A DNA stretch of 64,000 nucleotides, from positions 76,622,748 through 76,686,747 of the forward strand of contig CM056742.1 of assembly GCA_029851415.1 (NCBI GenBank). The letters run 5' to 3'. The DNA is from Eretmocerus hayati. Its lineage: Eukaryota > Arthropoda > Insecta > Hymenoptera > Aphelinidae. The notes beneath the pieces are model-generated. The model was not told the origin of the DNA, did not search any database, and was given only the letters and a program-made list of their open reading frames with translations. Of this stretch, positions 10,254 through 20,044 are shown one piece after another. The position numbers were made by a program, and so were the translations under genes. Position 1 is the stretch's first letter. Every line of letters begins with the position of its first letter.

Positions 10254-11121
10254 ATCAGTACATTTTCTTACAAACGCGATGATTCAGTAATTGAGCGCGC
10301 GCAAAAAATGATGGGACTTATCATACGATTTATCGCGTACGCGAAACCCAACTCCATTGACTCACCTCAACAGCACTAATCTCTGGGACTTAAGTAGAGG
10401 ATCACTGACGAAACTCCAAATCAGGTCGATTGAATCAGCTAATCCCCTAGCCTAAGTGAAGAAATGAGGCATGACCTCTTGCGAGCAAAAGGGTCACTCG
10501 GAGAACTTGAATTAGCTCGATCCGCATTGGGTCCGCTACCTTGTCCGCACTGAGCCTCCGCGGACGACAGCTCAAGCCACGTTTCACAGCAGAAAATGAA
10601 CATTCCCAACGAGGCAATTTGACAGGAATGCTCCTCGAACGACGATAAAAATTAAATACAACACAAGCACGTGGCATTATCTCGCATAAGCCGGTCGCGG
10701 GCCATGCAATTGGTGCACCGAAAACATGGCCCGCAGCAGACACATCGCATCATCTGTACCGCGTTATCTGCTACGAGATTTCTGCTACGATACGGCATGC
10801 CCACCTTCTGCTGCAGCGGCCAAGGCCAAGGCCTCGGTTGTCTGTTTGTCGGCTCTCGACACGCATGCCACACGACATTATTCCACACACCTTATTATTC
10901 AACAACACTCTCCGCGACTCCCACAACACCAAAATTCAATCTCGAACGCGAAAAGCACTGCGTCGTTGCCTCTGCAGAAGCGCGCATGGAATTATGCAAT
11001 GCCGCTGCCACCGCTCCCGCCGACGACACGGCTCTCACAAAAACGCGAACGCCCCAACACGCACAGCACACCTAATTAATTTTTAATTTCCCGACACCAA
11101 CAGCTCGCGCAAAAAAATCAC
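10254..11121. repeat. Right arm of the 868-bp inverted repeat (uninterrupted)
   Basis: Reverse complement of 5237-6104. Because this copy continues uninterrupted past 11121 it shows what the left arm looked like before the Gypsy element entered it. Confidence 0.88.
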
Positions 11122-11189
11122 AGTTCACAATCAACACAAGAGCAGCCGAAAGATACACCCCTCCGAGCCATAACCAAGCAGAATACACA

Positions 11190-11265
11190 ATGTAACGCTA
11201 TAGTGTAATGCTAGCCGTTAAGCATTACACACCAGGCGTTACTGACATAACGCTAAAAAATACAT
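11190..11265. other. Nested palindrome / hairpin
   Basis: A perfect 10-bp stem, GTGTAATGCT (11203-11212) against AGCATTACAC (11221-11230), lies inside a looser palindrome with AACGC/GCGTT flanks. It may be part of the terminus of the inverted-repeat element or a small independent element. The rest of 11122-11400 shows nothing else. Confidence 0.5.
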
Positions 11266-11399
11266 TTTTTCACACGACAGTTACAAACTCAGGAAACCGT
11301 AACAAAATCTCTCGATCTCACCAATCGAAATAACAAAATCACCGCTACCTAATTTTATCGGGGTGTACGCGAATTCTGAAACAGGTTGTATACATCCCT

Positions 11400-12589
11400 C
11401 ATTGTGATACTGAGATCCATTTTGAATACCGACGCAGCCAAACATGCGACACAATGATGAGAATTGTCTGAGCCAAAGTCGTGCTAAGGGACCTAGAAAT
11501 ACCCTGAAAACTCCACTGCCCGTAGCATCGGAATCAATTTCGACCGGTCCTGGCCACTACCCACGCACCCGTCCGCACAACACATTAGAGTGGTTCGCCG
11601 ATGACAAGTCGTGCTCAGCGACGTCGGAATGCCCTCAGAACATCACTTTCCGTGGTATGAGGATCCATTCTGAAAGTTCCGGGTCTTCACCCACGCAGTG
11701 ATCCACGCGCGGCGACATGGAGGTTCGTCAATGCCAGAACCACTCACAGTGACACCATCATGCCCTCATAATTGCTCCCTTTGTTAAATTCAAAACAATT
11801 CTGATCAATTATGGCCTCCACCCATGCAGCCATCCACGTACGACGTTATCGGGGGTCGACAATGTTTAAATTGGGCTTAGGAGCTTTGAAACATCCTAAT
11901 AACATTTCCCGTTGTGATATTGAGATCCATCTAAAATACCCACGCAGCCAAATATGCAGCACGATGATGAGGCTCGGCTGAGCCAAAATCGTGCCAAGTA
12001 ACATGAGAATATCCCGAAAACTTCTCTTCCCGTAGCATCGGGATCAATTCCGACCGACCCTGGTCTCCACCCTCGCAGCCGTCCACACAACACGTTAGAG
12101 TGAATCGACTTTGACAAGATCGTGCTCAGCGACGTCGGAATACCTATAGACCATCATCATTCGTGGTATGAGGATCTATCCTTCCGGAACTTCGCTCACG
12201 TAGCCATGCACGCATAACAATATCGAGGCCCGCCGCGCACATGCCAAAACCACTCACATTGACACCATCGTGCCACCATAGGATCTCCCTTCGTTTCATC
12301 AAAACCGATCCCGATCAATGGCCTCGCCCCGCACGCGTGATGAATACCGAGGCCTGAAGATGCTGCAATTGTGTTCAGCGACCTCATATCACCTGTATAA
12401 CATCATGTATATTGAGATCCATCTCTGATCGACACTTACGCAGTCACCCAGGCCACACGACATTGAAGCACGACTGAGACAAGATCGTGCTTAGCGACAT
12501 CAAAATATCCTCAATACATCACTCCCGGGGGCTTCGAAATAAATTTGGATCGATCTTGGTGGCCACGAAGGCAGCCACCCAATAACACT
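11400..12589. repeat. 131-bp satellite, left block (diverged)
   Basis: Degenerate tandem copies of a unit containing cccacgcagcc, acacaacacgtt, a block like gatcgtgctcagcgac, and a block like aacatcacttcccgtgg. The same unit is found with clear 130-131-bp spacing at 17278-18210. The array runs up to the edge of the transposon at 12590. Confidence 0.75.
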
Positions 12590-13293
12590 GGACAACAAAA
12601 TTTTGGGTCTGGATTGTCCACCTTAAAATAATATCATTTTCTCATGTATTCTTCGACGTAGAAACCGAACCCGTGCTCAGTTTTGCCCATACACGTCAGG
12701 ATTTTTTTAACCGCAAAAAACTGATTTCCTAGAAAACAGTGTTTTTGGATTTTTTTCGAATTTCGAAGTTGATGATTATTCAGCCAGAGTGTACCAATCG
12801 TTCAAAATGCACATCGAACTATGTTTTTCCATGTGTTTCAACTCGCTGAACACGACCCCGGTGGTTTTAGAACGATACGATGTAACCGTGGAGCCGTATA
12901 AGCTGATTAGTCCACCTAGTATTGGAGAAAAAGTCCAATTTCGCTATGAATTTTCAAATAATCATAAAATAAGTCAGGATGGACCAAATTGATCGTTTAA
13001 GGTCGCAATTCCTTGATTTTTATCTATTCTTCCAATGAATAAATTGACCAAGGTCAGCAGGGAAGATGCCTTGACTCCATGAATTCCTTTTGGAGACTCA
13101 TTTTGAGTAATTTTGCAGTGCCTCGGAGTAGCGTCTGATTAGGGTCACCTAGTAGCTCATATAAGGTCTCAAGCAGACTACGCTGATCCATCCAGCATAT
13201 ATTCATGGATGAATTCCAAATCTGTTTCGAACAATCAAATAAGTTATGCTGCATCTGCGGTCCCTCACTTGGAACAGTTTAGGGTATGGGAAA

Positions 13294-14422
13294 TTACATG
13301 ATCTTGAAACTTGTTCTTGCCGACTTCCGTCCATGAGTACTTGATTCTTCGAATATCATGTTCCAAACATGATCTGCCAACATGTTAACGGATTTCTCTA
13401 CATTGTATCTGCTTCCTAGATCCGCGATTTCTTGGTGAAATCTCTCTCCAATCTCGTCACTCACCGCTCCAAGATTGTTGGGGAAAAAATCGAGATGGGA
13501 GTCGAGCATATGAATTTTCAGAGATTGATTCACTTCCATTCTACGGAAGTTGTCTAACATCGCAGCCACAAGAATCCTATAGTTCTCTGCTGTATTGTTT
13601 CCTAGGGAATTTTTCATGACCTCCTTCACTGATAGCCAAGTCTTCGATCCAACTTCATTGAGAGCACCATCGAAACCGGCATCAAGAAACAGCTTTCTCA
13701 TGTCTGGTCCAACCAGGACGACCTCTCGCAATTCGGCATCGCTGAGCCTTGGAATTTTTTTCAGGGAATAAGAAACTATTCTCTTTATGATTTTTTCTCG
13801 GTTGACTAGCGGAAGAGCTTGAACGTTCTCTTGACCTGGGATCATATGCTGTCTTTCCGGCCAAACTTTCCGAGTATAATGCTCCTCTCTACTACGTGAA
13901 TTCTATTCAGATGAGAAACATATATTTTGTGAACCCTAATTGCAGTTTCAGGATCAAACTGATTATCTCAAAATCTCCGTCAATACTCCATTCATATTTC
14001 GAGTAGTTCAGTTTCTCCAATAAAATTTTGACATTCTCGTAGCATTCTTCGACTTGTGGTCCGTAGAAAATCGGAATCGGTGGCAGCTCATTCCCATTGT
14101 GTGGGAGAACTCCTTCCAAGCTGGTTTTGTTGGAGTCGATGAGAAGGAGCCCCTGTGAATATGAAATTTCATGTCCTAGTTCGTTCAACAACCCCTAAAC
14201 ATCAGGGCAGTGCAGATAACCATCACCATCTGCGAAAAATTCTTTGAATTCCGATCCTCGACTTCGGAACCAATTGATGAACACTCCTTCTTCTAGCATA
14301 TTCCTCTCTTCTAACCAGGATGCTAAGATCTCGGCTCTGGTTTTTGAAAGCTTTGGGACACGAACAAGCTCATTTAAAACTTCCCGGTCGGACAAGACAG
14401 GTTCATTCATCTTCTTCCACAT
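13294..14422 (-). pseudogene. Decayed transposase-like gene of the 12590-17277 transposon
   Basis: Three collinear pieces. 14422-14195: a basic N-terminal domain with LVRVPKLSKTRAEILASWLEERN. 14191-13907: contains VLPHNGNELPPIPIFYGP and WSIDGDFEIISLILKLQLGF; same frame, separated by TAG at 14195-14197. 13845-13294: contains KIPRLSDAELREVVLVGP and HLDFFPNNLGAVSDEIGERF; a different frame, with internal sequence apparently missing before it. From memory these blocks, and above all the LGAVSDE-x-GERFHQ motif, belong to a large family of uncharacterised arthropod proteins; I know of no assigned superfamily. Location between long inverted repeats suggests a transposase, which is inference. Acidic residues that could form a catalytic triad are present, but I cannot assign them. 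An acidic segment in another frame at 14403-14500 may be further N-terminal sequence. Confidence 0.6.
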
Positions 14423-14529
14423 TTTGTTGGGAATCTAACAGCAAAGGCTCAGAATCAAGAGACAAGCTCTCTAAAGACTTCTGAGAATCGGTCATTTCCA
14501 CATCCTGATTTGAAGAGGAAAAAGGTAGT

Positions 14530-15740
14530 AGAAGATACCCAAGGACTGGTTTCCTAACAGAGCACGGGTCTCTAGAACTAAGTATAAATCCATGGTGCAG
14601 ACCACCCGAAGGATTAATGTGCGATATCATTTTTGGCCCCTTGTGGGATCATTTTTCAGCTAGTATAGAAATCGCCACTTGGACCATTTCTTAATGAAGT
14701 CCAAAAAACGTGTTTTTCCTTGCGACCTTTCGACCTCTTACACTCTATAGCTCAAACGGGACGCGTTTTTTTGAAAAATGTGTAGAGACCTTTTTTGTAG
14801 ATCTGAAGAAATTAACAAAGAATATGTCTTCATCCAGTCCCGTGAGACTCACCTGTTGGAGAAATTAGAGCTTTTTCCTCGAAAAGTTATATTCTTTCCG
14901 CTCTCTCGGTCCACAGCTCGAACGGGACGCATTTTTCCGAAAAATGTATAGAGAGCTTTTTTGTAGATCTTGGAAAATTCAGGGGAATTATGTCCTTATC
15001 TCATCTCATAAGACTCATTTGTTGGACATATGAGAGGTTTTTTCATTAGAGATCGTATTTCCCTCGTAATTTTCCTCTGTTTTATAGACATAATCATAAA
15101 ATGATGTGTTCCATCGATATTTCTACAGGATAACTTTCTATGAGCTATGAACTTCCGATGGAACACATTATTTTATAGTTATGTCTATAAAACAGGGGAA
15201 AATTACGAGGGAAATACGATCTCTAGGGGAAAAACCTCTCATATGTCCAACAAATGAGTCTTACGGGATGAGACAAGGACATATTCTTCCTCAATTTCTC
15301 AAGATCTACAAAAAAGGTCTCTACACATTTCTCGAAAAAATGCGACCCGTTGGAGCTGTGGACCGAGAGATCGGGAAGAATATGATTTTTCGAGAAAAAA
15401 GCTCTAATTCCTCCAACCGGTGAGTCTCACGGGATTGGATAAGGACATATTCTTCGTCAATTTCTTCGAATCTACAAGAGAGGTCTCTACACATTTTTCA
15501 AAAAGACGCGTCCCATTCGAGCTATAGAGCGCAAGAGGTCGAAAGGTCGCGAAAAGACACGTTTTTTTGAACTTTATTAAAAAACGGCCCAAGTGGCGAT
15601 TTCTATACTAGCTGGAAAATGATACTACAGGGGCCAGAAATGATATCGCACAACAATCCCTCGTGTGGTCTGCACCATGGATTTAGACCTAGTTCTAGAG
15701 ACCCGTGAGAGAGTACATTGGGGTATGCGAAGAGGTGTTT
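14530..15740. repeat. Large internal palindrome, arms about 590 bp
   Basis: Left arm about 14530-15125 and right arm about 15135-15740 are inverted copies meeting at a short centre near 15130. Paired landmarks: a block like gaacgggacgc, a block like gtagatct, cctctgttttatagacata against tatgtctataaaacagg, and outermost cacgggtctctag against ctagagacccgtg. The left arm overlaps the 5' end of the transposase-like gene region. It could be a nested foldback element or an internal part of the host transposon. Confidence 0.75.
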
Positions 15741-16621
15741 AGTCTCAGAACTGATTCCCTTGAGATTAGTCAGGCAGAGGTGACAATCCGTAACATGATC
15801 CCTTTGTTGTCTCCACAACGTTGGGGTTTAGGAATTGAGTTTCCGTTCGGTTGTCGAACTTAATGTCATTGCACAAGTAGTGCACATGACGTCAGGAACC
15901 GATGGCTTCCTCAGTTGGTGATAGTGGAGCCAAAGTTTTCTTCATATGCTCTTTGATGATTAGACGAGAGAGGACGGCTATCCAATGCATACTGACTACA
16001 GACGTAGCAGAATTTATTAGGATCGTTGATACATTGAAACTATCGGGACATCGTGATTTTCGAGGAAAGCCTACTCAGACTAACAATGGGGGACCACAGT
16101 GTTTAGTTCGTCAACCACCTCCAAAATTTTTTTACAGTTTGGTACTACCTAGAATATGAAGGATCCAGAGTAGCTCCGTCCAATGGGCCTTCTGTCTAGA
16201 GATACAGGCGCTGAGATTAATATTGCTCGTATAGGCCTATGGTTGAGAATGATATCTATAGATATACTGACAACGCTAACATTTTTTACCATAGCTCTGA
16301 ACAGGAGGCCTATTGGGCGCAGTTACTCTGGGTTTTTCATATTCTAGGGAGTACCAAACTGTAAAAAAATTTTGGAGGTGGTTGACGACCGAAACACTGT
16401 GGTCCCCCCTTGTAAGTTGAGCACGCTAATGCAGAACCGCGTTTAATCTTCATTCGCAATATTACATGATAACACATTTCTTACGTTCTCAACCGTTGAG
16501 CAAGCCTTTCTGGTAGAAGGCGTGACTTTGGCGCCTTGCAACTGGTGGTGGAAGTTCGAACTAGTATATGTGCCGTGCTGGCATTTACCCCACATAGCAC
16601 TTACACATCCACTTTGCGTGT
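15741..16621. other. Non-coding interior of the transposon with a 324-bp MITE
   Basis: No gene recognised. Contains the inverted-repeat element at 16087-16410; the remaining sequence carries only short frames without recognisable similarity. Confidence 0.5.
16087..16410. mobile_element. MITE-like inverted repeat, 324 bp
   Basis: Arms of about 115 bp: 16087-about 16202 starts gggggaccacagtg, and about 16292-16410 ends cactgtggtccccc. Internal sequence is short and non-coding. A target duplication is not clear. Confidence 0.7.
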
Positions 16622-17277
16622 TTCATAATCCTTTCGATCGTTCGGAACAGATTTGGAGATCATCCATGAATATATGCTGGATGGATCAGCGTAGTATGCT
16701 TGAGACCTTATATAAGCCATAAGCTGACCCTAATCAGACGCTACTCCAAGGCACTGCAAAATAACTCAAAATGAGTCTCCAAAAGGAATTCATGGAGTCA
16801 AGGCATCTTCCCCGCGGGCCTTGGTCTATTTGTTTCTTCAATGGATAGATGGAAACCCAAGAAAACGCGACCTCGAACGATCAAATTGGTCTCATTTCAT
16901 GATTTTTCGAAAATTCATTGCGAAATTGACTTTTTCTTCAAATACTTGGTGGACTCATTAGCTTATACGGCTTCACAGTTACATTGTAACGTTTTAAAAC
17001 CACCGGGATCGTGTTGAGTAGGTCAAAACACGTAGGAAAACATAACTTGATATGCATCTCGGACAATTGGTACACCCTGGCTAAATAATCATCAACTCCG
17101 AAATTCGAAAAGAATCCAAAAAACACTGTTTTCTAGAAGATCAGTTCTTTGCGATTGAAGAAAAACTCTGACGTGTATGGGCGAAACTGAGCACGGGTTC
17201 GGTTTCTACGTCAAAAATTACATGAGACAATCATACTCCCCTAAGGTGGACATTCCAGACCCAAAATCTTGTTGTCC

Positions 17278-18210
17278 CGCGTAATCAAGCAGAAGAGGCC
17301 CAACGATACTAAAAACGTGCTAAGCGCTCGGAATATACCCCCAAACCATCACTTCCCGCGGTAAAGGGATCAATTTTGGTCAATCTTGGCCATTAACGAC
17401 GCAGCCACCCACACAACACGTTGAGGAGGCTCACCAATGCCAAGGTCGTGCTCAACGACCACAAAATCCCCTCCAAACGTCACGTCCCGTGGCAAAGGGA
17501 TCAACTCTGATCAAGCCTATCCACCACCAACGCAGCCAACCTCACAACACGTTGAGGGACTCAGCAATGTCAAGATCGTGCTCAACGGCCTCGAAATACC
17601 TTCAAAACATCACGTTGCGTGGCATAGGGATCAATTTTGATCAACCCTGGTCGCCACCCACGCAACCACCCACACAACACGTTAAGGAGGCTCATCAATG
17701 CGAAGGTCGTGCTCAACGACCTCAAAATACCTTCGGAACGTCACGTTTCGTAGCAAAGGAATCAAATCTGATCAAGCCTGGTCGCCAGTCACGCGGCCAC
17801 CCACACAACACGTATGAAAGGCTCAGCGATGACAAAATGGTGCTCAAGCACCTCAAAATACCCACAAAACATCACTTAACGTGCCATAGGGGATAATTTT
17901 GACCTATCTTGGCCACCACCCACGCATCTACCCACACGACACGTTGAAGAGGCTTAACAATGCCAAGATCGTGCTTAACGACCTAAAAGTACCCACGAAA
18001 CATCACTTGATGTGCCATAGCGATCAGTTCCGATCAATCCTGGCGACCACCCAACCAACACATTGGAGAGGGTCACCATTTCAGAAATCGTGCTTAACAC
18101 ACTCATAATCTCTCCAAAACATCACTCCCCGTGGCATCAAGAACAATTTAGGTGAATCTCAGATAACACATCAACGCATCCACTTACGCAATACGTTAGT
18201 GAGAGCACGG
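17278..18210. repeat. 131-bp satellite, right block
   Basis: Unit marker gcagccaccc or variant at 17401, 17532, 17662, 17793 and 17924, spacings 130-131 bp. Units carry the acacaacacgtt and gatcgtgctcaacgac blocks seen in the left block at 11400-12589. Short plus-strand frames here arise from the repeat unit. Confidence 0.88.
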
Positions 18211-18858
18211 CAGGGCTTTTGAAGCAGTAGACACACACAATTCATGTGAATTGTCGACTCGTTTATTGAGGACCCGTGGATTCGTAGACTCATAGATTCA
18301 ATAAGCACAATATAAAATATATATACACAGCGGAAAATTCGTTGAGGTTAGCTAGCGACGTGACTGTGCTCGAACAGGGCTCACAACGAAGTGATGATAG
18401 TCGTGGGGCGGCGCACAGTGGGGCGAAACATCGATTTTGCGCCATAGAGTGCATCCGCGCGAATTTTTGATCGAATGACTCGGTCCAAGGAAGATTCTCT
18501 TCGTTTTTCAACCCTCCACCACGTGGCACTGCACAAATTTTGATTGAAACCGTCCTGCAGTATGAGGGAGGCACTGAAGTTGCTCTGAATTTGAGACGGG
18601 AATACGCTGATTTCTTGGGCACCCGGGCTGTATTCAACAGCTTGACATCGTCCAAAATGACCTTTATGGTCCTTGGATTGTGTGCACTACCCTCCAAAAC
18701 TTTCCTGAACCATTAATTCGTTTGTGATGGGTCGAATGTGCTCAGAAATGGTGAAACTTGAACCTATGTTGATAGACACGCTTTCTGGGCCCCCTTTGAG
18801 GGAGAATTGATCAACTTGGGAGTGTTAAACGACTTGCGGGCTCTGAAAAACCCTACAG
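18211..18858. other. Unassigned sequence before the gag-only LTR element
   Basis: No recognised gene. A 135-codon minus-strand frame (18290-18697) has no motif I recognise. From about 18815 the sequence becomes a 175-bp satellite unit (acgacttgcgggctctgaaa), which is continued at 26403 on the other side of the LTR element. Confidence 0.5.
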
Positions 18859-18862
18859 GTAC
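18859..18862. other. Target-site duplication GTAC, left copy
   Basis: GTAC precedes the 5' LTR and is repeated at 26403-26406 directly after the 3' LTR. Joining the two flanks gives a normal satellite unit, confirming the insertion. Confidence 0.85.
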
Positions 18863-19154
18863 TGTGACGTGGTGAGTCTCGAGCCTCCGGCCCGCGCCTC
18901 TCCCCGTCACCTGACGATGCACCAGGTGCACCGTCAGCGTTTCTGACGGATAATCGCCCGTTTCCCCACCAAGTGCGATGTCGCGTCGCGGACCCATCGT
19001 CGCGGACGACGGGCCTCGCCACGGCAGACCGCTCTGACCAATCTACCCATCCACACACTCTCTCTCTCACTTCTTAATTATCTCTTATATTAAAGTCACG
19101 CATTTACTGAAACCCGTGTTCTATCTGGAGACTTGAACCCCTCACCACGTTACA
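18863..19154 (+). repeat. 5' LTR of the gag-only element (292 bp)
   Basis: Ends TGTGACGTGGTGAG...CTCACCACGTTACA, an unusually long 14-bp near-perfect terminal inverted repeat for an LTR. GC-rich centre, TATATTAAAG-like promoter segment near 19085. Immediately downstream tttTGGTGCTAGG (19158-19170) could be the primer-binding site, but I could not assign a tRNA. Confidence 0.85.
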
Positions 19155-20044
19155 TCCCTCTTTTGGTGCTAGGTGGAGTAGTTTCCCGCGAGTTAGAATT
19201 TCTTTTTCTGAAAAAGTAAGAAGAGTTTTCTTGTGAAAAATTTTTCGGATTCTGCTAAATTTTCGCGAGAGTGTCGTGGAAATAAAAAGTGACGAAGAGA
19301 TAACAGGAGTTGAGAAAATCAGAATCCAGACGAGCAAAATCCACCGAAAACGAAGAAAAATGGAACAACAGCGAGTGCCTAGCCCGACCCACCCGTCGAT
19401 CACCATCGCACGAGCTGCATCTCTGCATCCAGCCGACCCGCAATGAGTCATCTGGAGTACCATCAGTGCCCGAAGATGGCTAAACTGGCCGTCTTCGTCG
19501 ACCCCGACCAACACGTGATGGACTTGGAAAATTCGAGGACGACCAGCCACGTCATGGAAACTCTTCGCAGCAAGCAGAACCAGCATTAGAACGAGTAAAG
19601 TACTGATACCAATTTATAAGCATGATCTCTGCCAAACATGAATTTCTGAATCAGCCATGATTTTTCTTGCTTATATTGCCGTAGTGGAATTTTTTACGAA
19701 ATAGCCGGTAGAGCCAGTGATTGCAGAAAATAAATAGTCTTGTTGAGCTGAACCATTTGATTGGGAAAATTTGTTTAGTAGCATACATGCGACTCGATTG
19801 CAGTCGCTAATTTGATAAAACTAGCGTGTCCGATTGAATGTTAGAGAAGACGACTGAATTTATTGTGTATGACTTCGAGTCACTAATAATGGCACAGGAC
19901 CGATGAGATGACTCCACTGTGACCAAATGATTATGTTATTATGAGTAGTCGTCGAATGATCTTACAAAATCTGAGGCACGTCTAATTGATTACATTGTCG
20001 AGATGATTGAAAGTTAAGATGCAATCTCATTTCCCAATCAAAAG
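19155..20044 (+). other. Leader of the gag-only element
   Basis: No recognised gene. Contains a short plus-strand frame from an ATG at 19443 to TAG at 19587-19589 (48 codons, MSHLEYHQC start) and a long minus-strand open stretch that has no similarity known to me. AT-rich from 19600. Confidence 0.45.

Larger units (their letters stand above)
5237..11121. mobile_element. Large inverted-repeat (foldback-type) element, arms 868 bp, spacer 4.1 kb
   Basis: The left arm 5237-6104 and right arm 10254-11121 are reverse complements of equal length with only scattered differences by eye, which implies a recent origin or conversion. The spacer holds tandem arrays and no recognisable transposase. The left arm is cut at its outer side by the Gypsy insertion, so the true terminus is outside the window. 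On the right, sequence to about 11265 includes a palindrome that may belong to the terminus. The arms carry long overlapping open frames, but the longest left-arm frame is not preserved in the right arm. Confidence 0.8.
12590..17277 (-). mobile_element. DNA transposon with about 650-bp terminal inverted repeats and unclassified transposase-like gene
   Basis: Termini GGACAAC... (12590) and ...GTTGTCC (17277). Left arm 12590-about 13245 and right arm about 16622-17277 are inverted copies with moderate divergence. Inside lie a decayed minus-strand gene (13294-14422), a large internal palindrome (about 14530-15740) and a small MITE (16087-16410). The element interrupts a 131-bp satellite unit: satellite sequence ends at its left edge and resumes at its right edge. 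A clean target duplication could not be identified. Confidence 0.75.

Noticed and set aside
13682..13864. 60-codon minus-strand frame in phase with the middle transposase piece
   Set aside because: The recognisable homology at this position lies in the other frame (13294-13845); this one is a shadow.
11400..18210. CRISPR-like regular repeats
   Set aside because: The repeats are 131-bp tandem satellite units without short-repeat/unique-spacer structure, and the DNA is eukaryotic.
18290..18697. 135-codon minus-strand frame
   Set aside because: No known similarity and no supporting signals; kept only as a remark for the unassigned interval.
19104..19586. 160-codon minus-strand frame starting within the LTR element leader
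   Set aside because: Antisense to the element, crosses the LTR boundary and has no recognisable domain.
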